Positions 7,764-14,003 of a stretch of 14,031 nt of DNA are shown one piece after another. Origin of the DNA: an uncultured Lachnospiraceae bacterium. Its GTDB lineage: Bacteria > Bacillota > Clostridia > Lachnospirales > Lachnospiraceae. The DNA lies in contig CANPZR010000041.1 in NCBI GenBank assembly GCA_947589175.1, forward strand, positions 1-14,031, read 5' to 3'. The notes beneath the pieces are model-generated. The model searched no databases and was not told where the DNA came from. It worked only from the letters and a program-made list of their open reading frames with translations. The position numbers were made by a program, and so were the translations under genes. Position 1 is the first letter of the stretch. Each line of letters begins with the position of its first letter.

Positions 7764-8558
7764 ATGCAGCTATATAGTATTGCGAGTGGGAGCAGCGGAA
7801 ACTGTATTTATGTGGGGAGCGAGGACGAGGGGATTCTCATCGACGTGGGAATCAGCATGAAACGGGTGTTAGAGGGACTGAAAAAGCAGGAACATTCCTT
7901 CGAGCATATCCGCGCGATCTTCGTGACTCATGAACATAGCGATCATATCAGCGGATTGGGGCCTGTTCTGCGCAAGGCTCCAATCCCTGTTTATGCCACG
8001 CCGGACACGATTGAGTCGATCTGGGAGAAGGGCAATATGAAAAATATTTCCCCGGATTTATTCCACAGCATACGCCCGGACGAGGAGATCGAGGCGGCGG
8101 GGATGCTCATACGCCCCTTTTCCATTCCACACGACGCCAGGGATCCGGTGTGCTACACCGTTTCCATGAACGGGAAAAAGGTGGGCGTGGCGACGGACAT
8201 GGGCTGCTACAATGACGACATCATACAGAACCTGGCGGACTGCGATTCCCTTCTTCTGGAGGCGAATCACGATATCAATCTGCTGCAGGTGGGGCGGTAT
8301 CCCTATGCTCTCAAATTGCGGATTCTGGGCGACAGGGGACATCTGTCCAACGATTCGGCGGCGCGGCTCATCAAGGAGATTCTGCATCCGGGGCTGAAAT
8401 CCATCGCCCTCGGACATCTCAGCCAGGAGAACAATTTCCCGGAGCTCGCGTACCGGACGGTGATGTACGAGCTGGAGCAGAGCGAGACGTGGAACCGGTT
8501 GGGGGCGGATCTTGTGGTGGCGCAGCGGCAGGAGCCGACGAGGCTTTTAACGGTGTAA
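7764..8558 (+). CDS. MBL-fold metallohydrolase, WalJ/YycJ type
   Basis: A 264-aa metallo-beta-lactamase-fold hydrolase. The metal-binding signature THEHSDH (H-x-H-x-D-H, residues 55-61) is intact. Further ligand regions are ATDMG (~140), LLLEANHD, GHLSND (~192) and LGHLSQENN (~216), the last two characteristic of the WalJ/YycJ branch. In Bacillus relatives WalJ sits in the walRK region and has been linked to cell-wall/division control and to nuclease-type DNA repair; the substrate here is unknown. I choose ATG 7764 because GAGG precedes it at five bases and the protein then starts MQLYSIASGSSGN like its relatives; an in-frame upstream ATG at 7722 lies inside the cyclase gene. No WalR/WalK gene is in the window; instead it is coupled to an FtsA-like protein and a cyclase. 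Confidence 0.92.
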   Translation: MQLYSIASGSSGNCIYVGSEDEGILIDVGISMKRVLEGLKKQEHSFEHIRAIFVTHEHSDHISGLGPVLRKAPIPVYATPDTIESIWEKGNMKNISPDLFHSIRPDEEIEAAGMLIRPFSIPHDARDPVCYTVSMNGKKVGVATDMGCYNDDIIQNLADCDSLLLEANHDINLLQVGRYPYALKLRILGDRGHLSNDSAARLIKEILHPGLKSIALGHLSQENNFPELAYRTVMYELEQSETWNRLGADLVVAQRQEPTRLLTV

Positions 8559-8582
8559 ATTATTAAGTGGAATAATTTACAC
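8553..8582 (+). terminator. Perfect hairpin across the MBL gene stop codon
   Basis: GTGTAAATTATT (8553-8564) and AATAATTTACAC (8571-8582) are perfect inverted repeats of 12 bases around the 6-base loop AAGTGG. The stop codon TAA (8556-8558) lies inside the stem. No T run follows, so it is a weak terminator at best and may instead protect the 3' end of the operon mRNA. Confidence 0.4.
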
Positions 8583-8689
8583 TGTAATATTGCAGCGCAT
8601 TGTTGCATTGTAAGCAGAGTTTGATGTGCGAAACCGCATGTCATGTAAAATAAAACAGCATTGTATTTGCTTTTAAAGAAAGGATTTTT

Positions 8690-8962
8690 ATGAAAAAGAC
8701 AATTATTACGGTGGTGGGAAAGGACAGCGTGGGCATTATCGCGAAGGTTTGTACCTATCTGTCGGAGAAAAATATCAATATTCTGGACATTTCCCAGACG
8801 ATTGTGGACGGCTTTTTTAACATGATGATGATTGTGGATTTTACCACGGTGGACCAGGCGTTTGTGGAAGTGGCGGGCGAGCTGGAGAAGATCGGCGAGG
8901 AGATCGGCTGCCAGGTCCGCGTCCAGCGGGAAGAAATTTTTGATAAGATGCACAGGCTGTAG
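8690..8962 (+). CDS. ACT-domain protein, UPF0237 family
   Basis: A 90-aa protein consisting of a single ACT domain. The first strand TIITVVGKDSVGIIAKV (residues 4-20) has the Gly hinge where ACT domains bind small ligands, often amino acids. The rest follows the beta-alpha-beta-beta-alpha-beta order, with the helix after VDQAFVEVAGELEKI and the end VRVQREEIFDKMHRL. Length is exactly that of the family; it is related to the GcvR regulatory ACT group. Start ATG 8690 has AAAGG 7 bases upstream. A UPF0210 gene lies 103 bases downstream, a recurrent pairing in Firmicutes that suggests the ACT protein senses a ligand for its partner. The ligand is not known. Confidence 0.94.
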   Translation: MKKTIITVVGKDSVGIIAKVCTYLSEKNINILDISQTIVDGFFNMMMIVDFTTVDQAFVEVAGELEKIGEEIGCQVRVQREEIFDKMHRL

Positions 8963-9013
8963 AGAGGGATGTTCGCACTGGCTATTCATTTCGCCCAAAA
9001 TCAAGAAATAAAA

Positions 9014-9022
9014 TGGTAAAAT
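9014..9022 (+). promoter_or_regulatory. Candidate extended -10 before the UPF0210 gene
   Basis: TGGTAAAAT is identical to the extended -10 at 3693-3701. No -35 match is visible 17 bases upstream (CCCAAA), so an extended -10 promoter is possible but weakly supported. It would leave a leader of about 37 bases before ATG 9066. Confidence 0.35.
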
Positions 9023-9065
9023 ATTGTCCGCTGTTTTTTGTGGCATTTTTGGAAAAGAGGAAAGT

Positions 9066-10430
9066 ATGATCAATATAAATGAGGTCATTGAGACCAACAA
9101 AATGATTGACGAGGAAAATCTGGACGTCCGCACGATTACGCTGGGAATCAGCCTGCTTGACTGCGTGGATTCGGACATTGAGCGCCTCTGCGACAGGGTG
9201 TATGAGAAGATCACGCGGACGGCGAGGGATCTGGTGCGCACCGGCGATGAGATCGGGCGGGAGTTCGGCATCCCGATTGTGAATAAGCGGATTTCCGTGA
9301 CGCCGATTGCCCTGGTGGGAGGCTCTGCCTGCAAGAGCCCGGAGGATTTTGTGAAAATCGCGAAAGCTATGGACCGGGCGGCGCGGGAGACCGGCGTGAA
9401 TTTTATCGGGGGCTACACGGCTCTTGTGTCAAAAAAGATGACGGAGGCGGACAGAAACCTGATTCTCTCGATTCCTAGGGCGCTGTCGGAGACGGAGTAT
9501 ATCTGCAGCTCGGTGAACGTGGGCTCCACAAAGACGGGGCTTGACATGGACGCGATCCTTCTCATGGGAAAGGTCGTGAAGGAGACGGCTGTTCTGACGG
9601 GAGACCGGGATTCTATCGGATGCGCCAAGTTAGTCGTGTTCTGCAACGCGCCGGATGACAACCCCTTTATGGCGGGCGCCTTCCACGGCGTGACCGAGGG
9701 GGACGCCGTTATCAACGTGGGCGTCAGCGGACCGGGCGTGGTCAAGCAGGCGCTCGACCAGGTGAAGGGAAAGGATTTCGGGACGGTCTGCGAGATAATC
9801 AAAAAGACCGCGTTTAAGATTACACGAGTGGGGCAGCTCGTGGCGCACGAGGCGTCAAAGCGGCTGGGCGTTCCGTTCGGCATCATCGATCTGTCGCTCG
9901 CGCCCACGCCTGCGGTGGGCGACAGCATTGCGGAGATATTTGAGTCGCTGGGGCTGGAGCGCGCGGGCGCGCCGGGGACGACGGCGGCGCTTGCCATGCT
10001 GAATGACCAGGTGAAAAAGGGCGGCGTCATGGCGTCCTCCTATGTGGGAGGGCTTAGCGGCGCGTTTATCCCGGTCAGCGAGGACCAGGGCATGATCGAC
10101 GCGGTGGCAGAGGGCGCGCTGACTCTGGAGAAGCTGGAGGCCATGACCTGTGTCTGCTCGGTGGGACTGGACATGATCGCGATTCCGGGCGACACGAAGG
10201 AGACGACCATCGCCGGCATTATCGCGGACGAGATGGCAATCGGCATGGTCAACCAGAAGACGACGGCGGTCCGGCTGATTCCGGTGCAGGGAAAGGGCGT
10301 GGGAGAGCGCGCCGAGTTCGGGGGACTTTTGGGATACGCACCGATAATGCCGGTCAACTCCTTCTCCTGCGACGATTTTGTCACCCGGACGGGGCGGATT
10401 CCGGCTCCGATTCACAGCTTTAAAAACTGA
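9066..10430 (+). CDS. UPF0210 (DUF711, "PFL family") protein
   Basis: A 454-aa cytosolic protein matching the UPF0210 family along its whole length. Recognisable stretches are the N-terminal INEVIETNKMIDEENLDVRT, the central GGSACKSPEDFVKIAKAMDR and FIGGYTALVSK, SSVNVGSTKTGLDMDA, and the C-terminal region ending PAPIHSFKN. Databases name it PFL-like on structural grounds, but I see no C-terminal glycyl-radical motif (RVxGY-type) and no reaction is established. I choose ATG 9066 because AAGAGG precedes it by 5 bases and relatives begin MININEV; an in-frame upstream ATG at 9024 has no good ribosome site. It sits downstream of its usual ACT-domain partner and ends before a strong terminator. Confidence 0.95.
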   Translation: MININEVIETNKMIDEENLDVRTITLGISLLDCVDSDIERLCDRVYEKITRTARDLVRTGDEIGREFGIPIVNKRISVTPIALVGGSACKSPEDFVKIAKAMDRAARETGVNFIGGYTALVSKKMTEADRNLILSIPRALSETEYICSSVNVGSTKTGLDMDAILLMGKVVKETAVLTGDRDSIGCAKLVVFCNAPDDNPFMAGAFHGVTEGDAVINVGVSGPGVVKQALDQVKGKDFGTVCEIIKKTAFKITRVGQLVAHEASKRLGVPFGIIDLSLAPTPAVGDSIAEIFESLGLERAGAPGTTAALAMLNDQVKKGGVMASSYVGGLSGAFIPVSEDQGMIDAVAEGALTLEKLEAMTCVCSVGLDMIAIPGDTKETTIAGIIADEMAIGMVNQKTTAVRLIPVQGKGVGERAEFGGLLGYAPIMPVNSFSCDDFVTRTGRIPAPIHSFKN

Positions 10431-10499
10431 CTTGAAATGCGAGAGGAATATCAAATATAGGTTTGTTGTTATTATAAAGTTCATATTGTGCGGATAATA

Positions 10500-10541
10500 A
10501 AAAAACCGTTCTTGCACGGGGTCGCGCAAGAACGGTTTTTT
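10500..10541 (+). terminator. Strong intrinsic terminator after the UPF0210 gene
   Basis: A perfect 16-base inverted repeat, AAAAAACCGTTCTTGC (10500-10515) and GCAAGAACGGTTTTTT (10526-10541), encloses a 10-base loop. The A run before and T run after would let it work in both directions. It marks the boundary between the conserved block and the LRR region. Confidence 0.93.
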
Positions 10542-10687
10542 ATAAACAGCAACAGCGGAATGACCGTTCATAGAGTTACACGACTGTTCACAGGGTTTGA
10601 GGATATGGGGGCATGGAGAATCGTTGGGATGCTGTTGATTTTGGTGTATATTTCTATATAACGCCTTTGTCGTCGAGAAAATTCTTA
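10542..10687. other. Non-coding stretch between the terminator and the LRR promoter
   Basis: Together with its flanks this is a 415-base gap between genes (10431-10845). I see no conserved gene here. A 33-codon plus-strand reading frame (10560-10661) with a hydrophobic end has no proper ribosome site or promoter and follows directly after a terminator, so I do not call it. Confidence 0.5.
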
Positions 10688-10716
10688 TTGCATAATTCGG
10701 AAACAAAAAGTATAAT
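10688..10716 (+). promoter_or_regulatory. Promoter of the first LRR gene
   Basis: A perfect -10 TATAAT (10711-10716) lies 17 bases after TTGCAT (10688-10693, matching the first three bases of the -35 consensus). Transcription would start near 10723, giving a leader of about 120 bases that contains the gene-tail remnant at 10753-10820. Confidence 0.65.
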
Positions 10717-10752
10717 AAATATGAAAAATGTCTAAAAAAATAAGAAAAAGGG

Positions 10753-10820
10753 GATGGCGATGATTATTATGGTTTCCGATATTCGGCTGGCGGGCGAAGC
10801 GGAAGGTGAAGATAAGGTAA
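10753..10820 (+). pseudogene. 3'-end remnant of an LRR paralog (copy 1)
   Basis: The frame ending at TAA 10818-10820 encodes PIFGWRAKRKVKIR and stop, nearly the same as SIFGWQAKRKVKIK at 13631-13675 and like SYLWVGKRRVKVW at the end of the second LRR gene. Just upstream, the acidic DGDDYYG (10753-10773) lies in another frame, as if one base had been lost, and it lines up with the acidic run in the other two tails. No gene body precedes it. I read it as the decayed C-terminus of a vanished paralog. A short alternative reading frame (10760-10849) crosses the same bases. Confidence 0.55.
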
Positions 10821-10849
10821 ACTGGATTATTGAGGGGAGATTATCATGA
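10760..10849 (+). CDS. Possible 29-aa upstream ORF overlapping the LRR start
   Basis: ATG 10760 has AAAAGGGG (10746-10753) six bases before it and encodes 29 residues ending at TGA 10847-10849. This overlaps the LRR ATG at 10846 as ATGA, the arrangement typical of translational coupling. The peptide (MIIMVSDIRLAGEAEGEDKV as its first 20 residues) resembles nothing I know. Its bases also contain the gene-tail remnant in a different frame, and that frame is the one shared among paralogs, so the ORF may be accidental. Confidence 0.25.
   Translation: MIIMVSDIRLAGEAEGEDKVNWIIEGRLS
10777..10820 (+). repeat. 44-base dispersed repeat, copy 1
   Basis: Matches 13632-13675 at 40 of 44 positions in direct orientation. 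The four differences are all purine transitions, and a stop codon falls at the same place in both (TAA here, TGA there). Confidence 0.85.
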
Positions 10850-12645
10850 GGTTATATAAGGGGATGCTGCTTCTGGGAATTGTCTGCTGCTGTATGTTGC
10901 TGAACGCTCCTGTTTCATCCGCAAAGACAAAATATCAGGGGACCTGCGGTCCCCATGCGAAATGGTCATATTCCCAGGGGGTTCTGACGATCAGCGGCAA
11001 GGGGGAAATAACATCCAACCCGTGGATGAAAAAGGAGGCCTGCAGGAAAAAGATACGCAGGGCTGTGATTTTGGAGGGAATCACATCTATTTGCGAGAAA
11101 GCGTTTTCGACATCCAAGGTGATAGGCGATCATGATTTTCTGGGGGATGGCATAGAACTGCCGGATTCTCTGCAGAAGATTGAAAAAGGAGCTTTTGATT
11201 TTGTGGAGGGCCTGAAAGCGGTCTATATTCCGCCCAATGTACAGGTGATTGAAGATGGTGCCTTTGCATCATGTAAATGTCTCTTGCAGGTGGATATGCC
11301 TGAAGAAAGCAAGTTGTGGAAATTGGGAGAGCATGTATTCAATTCATGCAGTCAGTTAGAGAAAATAACTATTCCCGATTCGGTTACATATGTCGGAGAA
11401 GGACTGTTCAGTTCGTGCATGTCTATTGAGAGCGTGTCAATGCCCGCCGGCATAACCGTTATACCGGAACTGTGTTTTAGAAACTGTAAAAAATTAAAGA
11501 GTGTGCAGTTGTCCCGGGACACAACGGAAATCGGGAAGGACGCGTTTCTCTATTGCGGCAGCCTGGAGGAGTTTTCCTTCCCGGAGAACCTCACATCCAT
11601 TGGCGCGGGGGCGTTCGGCTACTGCACATCCATCCGGGAGCTTTGCCTGCCGGATTCGGTGACGTAGGTCGGGGAGGGCGCTTTTGAGAGGTGCGCGTCT
11701 CTGGAGACAATCCGGCTGTCGGACGGCATGACCGTGCTTCCGGCGAAATTATTCAGGGACTGCGTCAGCCTTGAGGCCGTAGACATCCCGGCCAGCGTGC
11801 GGGAAATCGAAGAAAAGGCCTTTGCCAGTTGTTCCAGCCTCAAAAAGCTGGTGATACCGGAGAACGTGACCAGGATCCAGCCCTGCCACCGGGACTGCCC
11901 CCGGCTAAAGACGATAGAGAACCGTTCCCAGGTGGCCTACCCTTTATCGGCCAGCAAGCTTGTCATGGACTGGTACCATGATGGGGAAAAAGTGACGGAA
12001 GCGGCTCCCGGGGCGACCGTGACTTCAAAGGGCAAGCGGTTCAAGATTTCCTATGACAGAAAGAACATAAAAAAATACGGTATCCGGTTCAAGGGAAAGC
12101 TGCCCCGGTCTTATGTATATGGAGAGGAGCCCAGGCTGCCCGAACAGGTGACTTCCACGAAGAAAAACGTGTGCTTTGACGGCTGGTGGTACCGCGCGGA
12201 CAAAAAGAAGTTCCAGAAGGGAGTGACCAGAAACTGGTACAACGCGGAGGTATCGCAGTTCAGTCCGGGGCTGAAAGGGGATGTGACGGTACATCCGATG
12301 GCAGACGGGATCGAGGTAAAGAAAAAAGATAAAAAGAAAGGCGTGCTGGTACTGGATTTCCGCGCGCTGTTAAAGGACTATCTCCCCGCCGACTGCATTG
12401 ATCTGGGACGGACAGGCTTTTTTGACTGCAGAATCTTGCTCTTTCAGGTCCGTTACGCCGATAACAGAAAAATGAAGAACGCGAAATCTCTCTCGCCGGT
12501 CATGGATGATGTGATTATCCGGATAAAGATGAAGAAGCTGGAGAAGGGAAAGACGTATTATATTCAGTATAAAAGGGTTCCCGCGCAATATGGCGGGATG
12601 CCGCTGGAGGAACGCTGGGCGCAGATTTATAAGATAAGGATGTGA
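10846..12645 (+). pseudogene. BspA-like LRR_5 secreted protein, interrupted by an in-frame TAG
   Basis: One continuous frame of 599 codons apart from a TAG at codon 274 (11665-11667). A signal peptide (residues 1-26, cleavage after VSSA) is followed by the lead-in GTCGPHAKWSYSQGVLTISG. About ten LRR_5/BspA repeats of ~23 residues (pattern IPxxVTxIGxxAFxxCxSL) cover residues ~65-360. An InlB B-repeat-like segment (~390-445, core CFDGWWYRADKKKF) and a fibronectin-III-like domain (~470-599, core KLEKGKTYYIQY) follow. The stop replaces the Tyr codon of a sister repeat (DSVTYVGEG versus DSVT-stop-VGEG). The repeats resume unchanged after it, so this is one recent nonsense mutation or a readthrough stop. 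The ribosome site GAGGGGA and the promoter at 10688 look functional. No LPxTG or other anchor is seen, so the product would be released. As written, a 273-aa secreted fragment would be made. Confidence 0.85.
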
Positions 12646-12780
12646 ATGTGATGCTAAGCTTACATTTGTGGACAAAAATGGAGAAAAGAAGCCGGATTGC
12701 AAAGTGAGTGCACGGCAGAGCCTGTCCTATGTTAATATAATAAAACGGATTTGTATTTTTGAGTGATAAAGGAGACAGAA
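12646..12780 (+). other. Gap between the LRR paralogs, with possible coding remnant
   Basis: A frame from 12650 reads DAKLTFVDKNGEKKPDCKV and on to TGA 12762-12764, a composition that looks like a secreted beta-domain, but it has no start. It could be a remnant of another paralog. A perfect -10 TATAAT lies at 12736-12741 without a matching -35; it could serve the gene at 12781. Confidence 0.3.
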
Positions 12781-13561
12781 ATGAAAAAAGCAGTAGCGGT
12801 TTTTGCGTTTTTAATTGTCGGTTTTCTGTTTTTTTGCGACATGGCGTCGGCAAAGGAAAGCAACGTTACTTTTTCCCGGCCATCAAAGGATACACTGGTG
12901 ATTGAGGGAACCAGAATGGTTCCGGGACATGAAACGGATGGTTTTTATGAGGGAAGCGGCCATCCCAATATAAAAAGAATTGTGATAAAAGAGGGGATAA
13001 CCGGTCTGGGAAATTGTTGTTTCTTAAATCGTTATACTTACGCAACGACGATAGAATTGCCGCAATCCCTGCGTACAATCGGCAAGGCGGCATTTTATGG
13101 ATGCTGCAGCCTGAAGCGAATAAAAATCCCATCAGGAGAATGCAAAAAAAACGGGATATTCCCTGCTCGGCTGGTGCAACTCAAAGGCTGCGGACAATAA
13201 ATGGTGGTACACAAAGAAAATCTGTTCAACCCAGACAGGCAACATCAAGCTGTTTCCCTTTTGGGTGAAATACCGGGTGGAGGCTGCAGGAAACGGTTCC
13301 GTAAAAATATTTCTCGACGAGAGGGACGCCGTCCGCACATTTGGTGCGTTTGATGTCCGTTACTCTACAAGAAAAAATATGAAAAAATCAAAATCCTTCA
13401 CAATGCACGCGAAGGGAACAACGAGGACCGTGCGCAATCTGAAAAAAGGAAAAACCTATTATTTTCAAGTCGCTTATCGGTATCTGGCAGTGGATATTGA
13501 CATGGATGATGATGGCGGGAGTTATCTGTGGGTAGGGAAAAGGCGGGTTAAGGTGTGGTGA
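12781..13561 (+). pseudogene. Shortened, frameshifted BspA-like LRR paralog
   Basis: A signal peptide (residues 1-24, cut after ASA) is followed by an LRR-type lead-in (KRIVIKEGITGLGNCCF) and a single full LRR (LPQSLRTIGKAAFYGCCSLK). Frame 1 then runs to TAA 13198-13200. From about 13142 frame 2 instead encodes KKTGYSLLGWCNSKAADNKW, an InlB B-repeat-like segment, and then a fibronectin-like domain with LKKGKTYYFQV, ending VGKRRVKVW and TGA 13559-13561. The frame change falls at an eight-A tract (13144-13151); one A fewer would join the two frames. Compared with its neighbour it lacks nearly all LRRs, so an internal deletion is likely too. ATG 12781 has AAAGGAGA (12768-12775) at good spacing. 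Without slippage only a 139-aa product lacking the C-terminal domains is made. Confidence 0.8.
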
Positions 13562-13675
13562 GAGCGTTGGAGAATTAAGAATGTTGCGCCTCACGGTCCG
13601 GAGTTTACAGAGGAGGACGATGAGGAGTTCTCGATATTCGGCTGGCAGGCGAAGCGGAAAGTGAAGATAAAGTGA
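13562..13675 (+). pseudogene. 3'-end remnant of an LRR paralog (copy 2)
   Basis: Directly after the TGA at 13559-13561 the same frame stays open for 37 codons to TGA 13673-13675, ending SIFGWQAKRKVKIK. An acidic run (TEEDDEE) precedes this end, as in the neighbouring gene (DIDMDDDGG), so the sequence carries two successive versions of the family's C-terminus. It has no start signal and is best seen as the tail of another paralog brought here by deletion, or as a duplicated tail. Confidence 0.55.
13632..13675 (+). repeat. 44-base dispersed repeat, copy 2
   Basis: Direct-orientation partner of 10777-10820, 40 of 44 bases identical. Together the copies bracket the two LRR pseudogenes, about 2.85 kb apart. 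Confidence 0.85.
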
Positions 13676-13698
13676 TATATCTCAATGCAAAATTATAA

Positions 13699-13727
13699 TT
13701 GACAAATCAGATAAAGCGTGATACATT
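13699..13727 (+). promoter_or_regulatory. Promoter of the candidate small RNA
   Basis: A perfect -35 TTGACA (13699-13704), a 17-base spacer, and the extended -10 TGATACATT (TACATT at 13722-13727). The predicted start is near 13733-13736. Confidence 0.72.
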
Positions 13728-13733
13728 ATAGTT

Positions 13734-13834
13734 AAACAAAGGGAAACCGGAAGCGGTTTACCCTAGGTGATGATTTTAGTCTCTTGTGAGACCGCCGCCA
13801 TTACGTGCTGGGTAGTGGCGGTTTATTTTTTCCC
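13734..13834 (+). ncRNA. Unassigned small RNA, about 100 nt, three hairpins
   Basis: Between a near-consensus promoter and a terminator lies a compact structured unit. Hairpin 1 is GGGAAACCG (13741-13749) with CGGTTTACCC (13754-13763), GAAG loop and one bulged A. Hairpin 2 is GTCTC-TTGT-GAGAC (13779-13792). Hairpin 3 is the terminator. The linker TAGGTGATGATTTTA is single-stranded. It does not fit tRNA, SRP RNA, 6S, tmRNA or a riboswitch class I can recognise. The promoter-hairpins-terminator layout suits a stand-alone regulatory RNA; an antitoxin RNA of a type I toxin system is one guess, but I find no toxin gene on either strand nearby. It could also be a leader attenuator for the next gene. 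Confidence 0.6.
13795..13834 (+). terminator. Intrinsic terminator of the small RNA
   Basis: CCGCCATTAC (13795-13804) pairs with GTAGTGGCGG (13812-13821), ten pairs including one G-U, around a 7-base loop. The T-rich tail TTTATTTTTTCCC follows at 13822-13834. Confidence 0.85.
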
Positions 13835-13923
13835 TTTAAAGATCTTACAACACAAACATATGTTCTACACAAGGGCTTTCGTCATAAAAAATCGCGCGCC
13901 ATGCGGAAAAATAAAATATTTAC

Positions 13924-13952
13924 TTGCAATATAGCGGAAAATAGTATAGAAT
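13924..13952 (+). promoter_or_regulatory. Promoter reading out of the window
   Basis: TTGCAA (13924-13929) and TAGAAT (13947-13952) are separated by 17 bases. Transcription would begin near 13959 and continue past 14031, so the gene it serves is not visible. Confidence 0.6.
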
Positions 13953-13962
13953 AATTAAGACA

Positions 13963-14003
13963 AAGACGTCGATTGGGGACTTTTTGCACCTGATCGGCGT
14001 TTT
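13963..14003 (+). promoter_or_regulatory. Leader hairpin at the start of the outgoing transcript
   Basis: AAGACGTCGAT (13963-13973) pairs with ATCGGCGTTTT (13993-14003, G-U pairs included) around a 19-base loop, only a few bases after the predicted start near 13959. It may be part of a structured leader; its role is unknown. Confidence 0.3.

Noticed and set aside
9024..9065. Longer start for the UPF0210 gene
   Set aside because: No ribosome site is seen; ATG 9066 fits both the ribosome site and the family N-terminus.
10560..10661. 33-codon ORF with hydrophobic C-terminus
   Set aside because: No properly spaced ribosome site, no promoter, and a strong terminator directly upstream.
13770..13934. 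54-codon hydrophobic ORF inside the small RNA
   Set aside because: Its only ribosome-like site touches the ATG, and it reads through the terminator; the RNA structure explains the bases better.
13835..13960. Minus-strand search for a type I toxin opposite the small RNA
   Set aside because: Only frames of a few codons are found; no hydrophobic toxin-like peptide.
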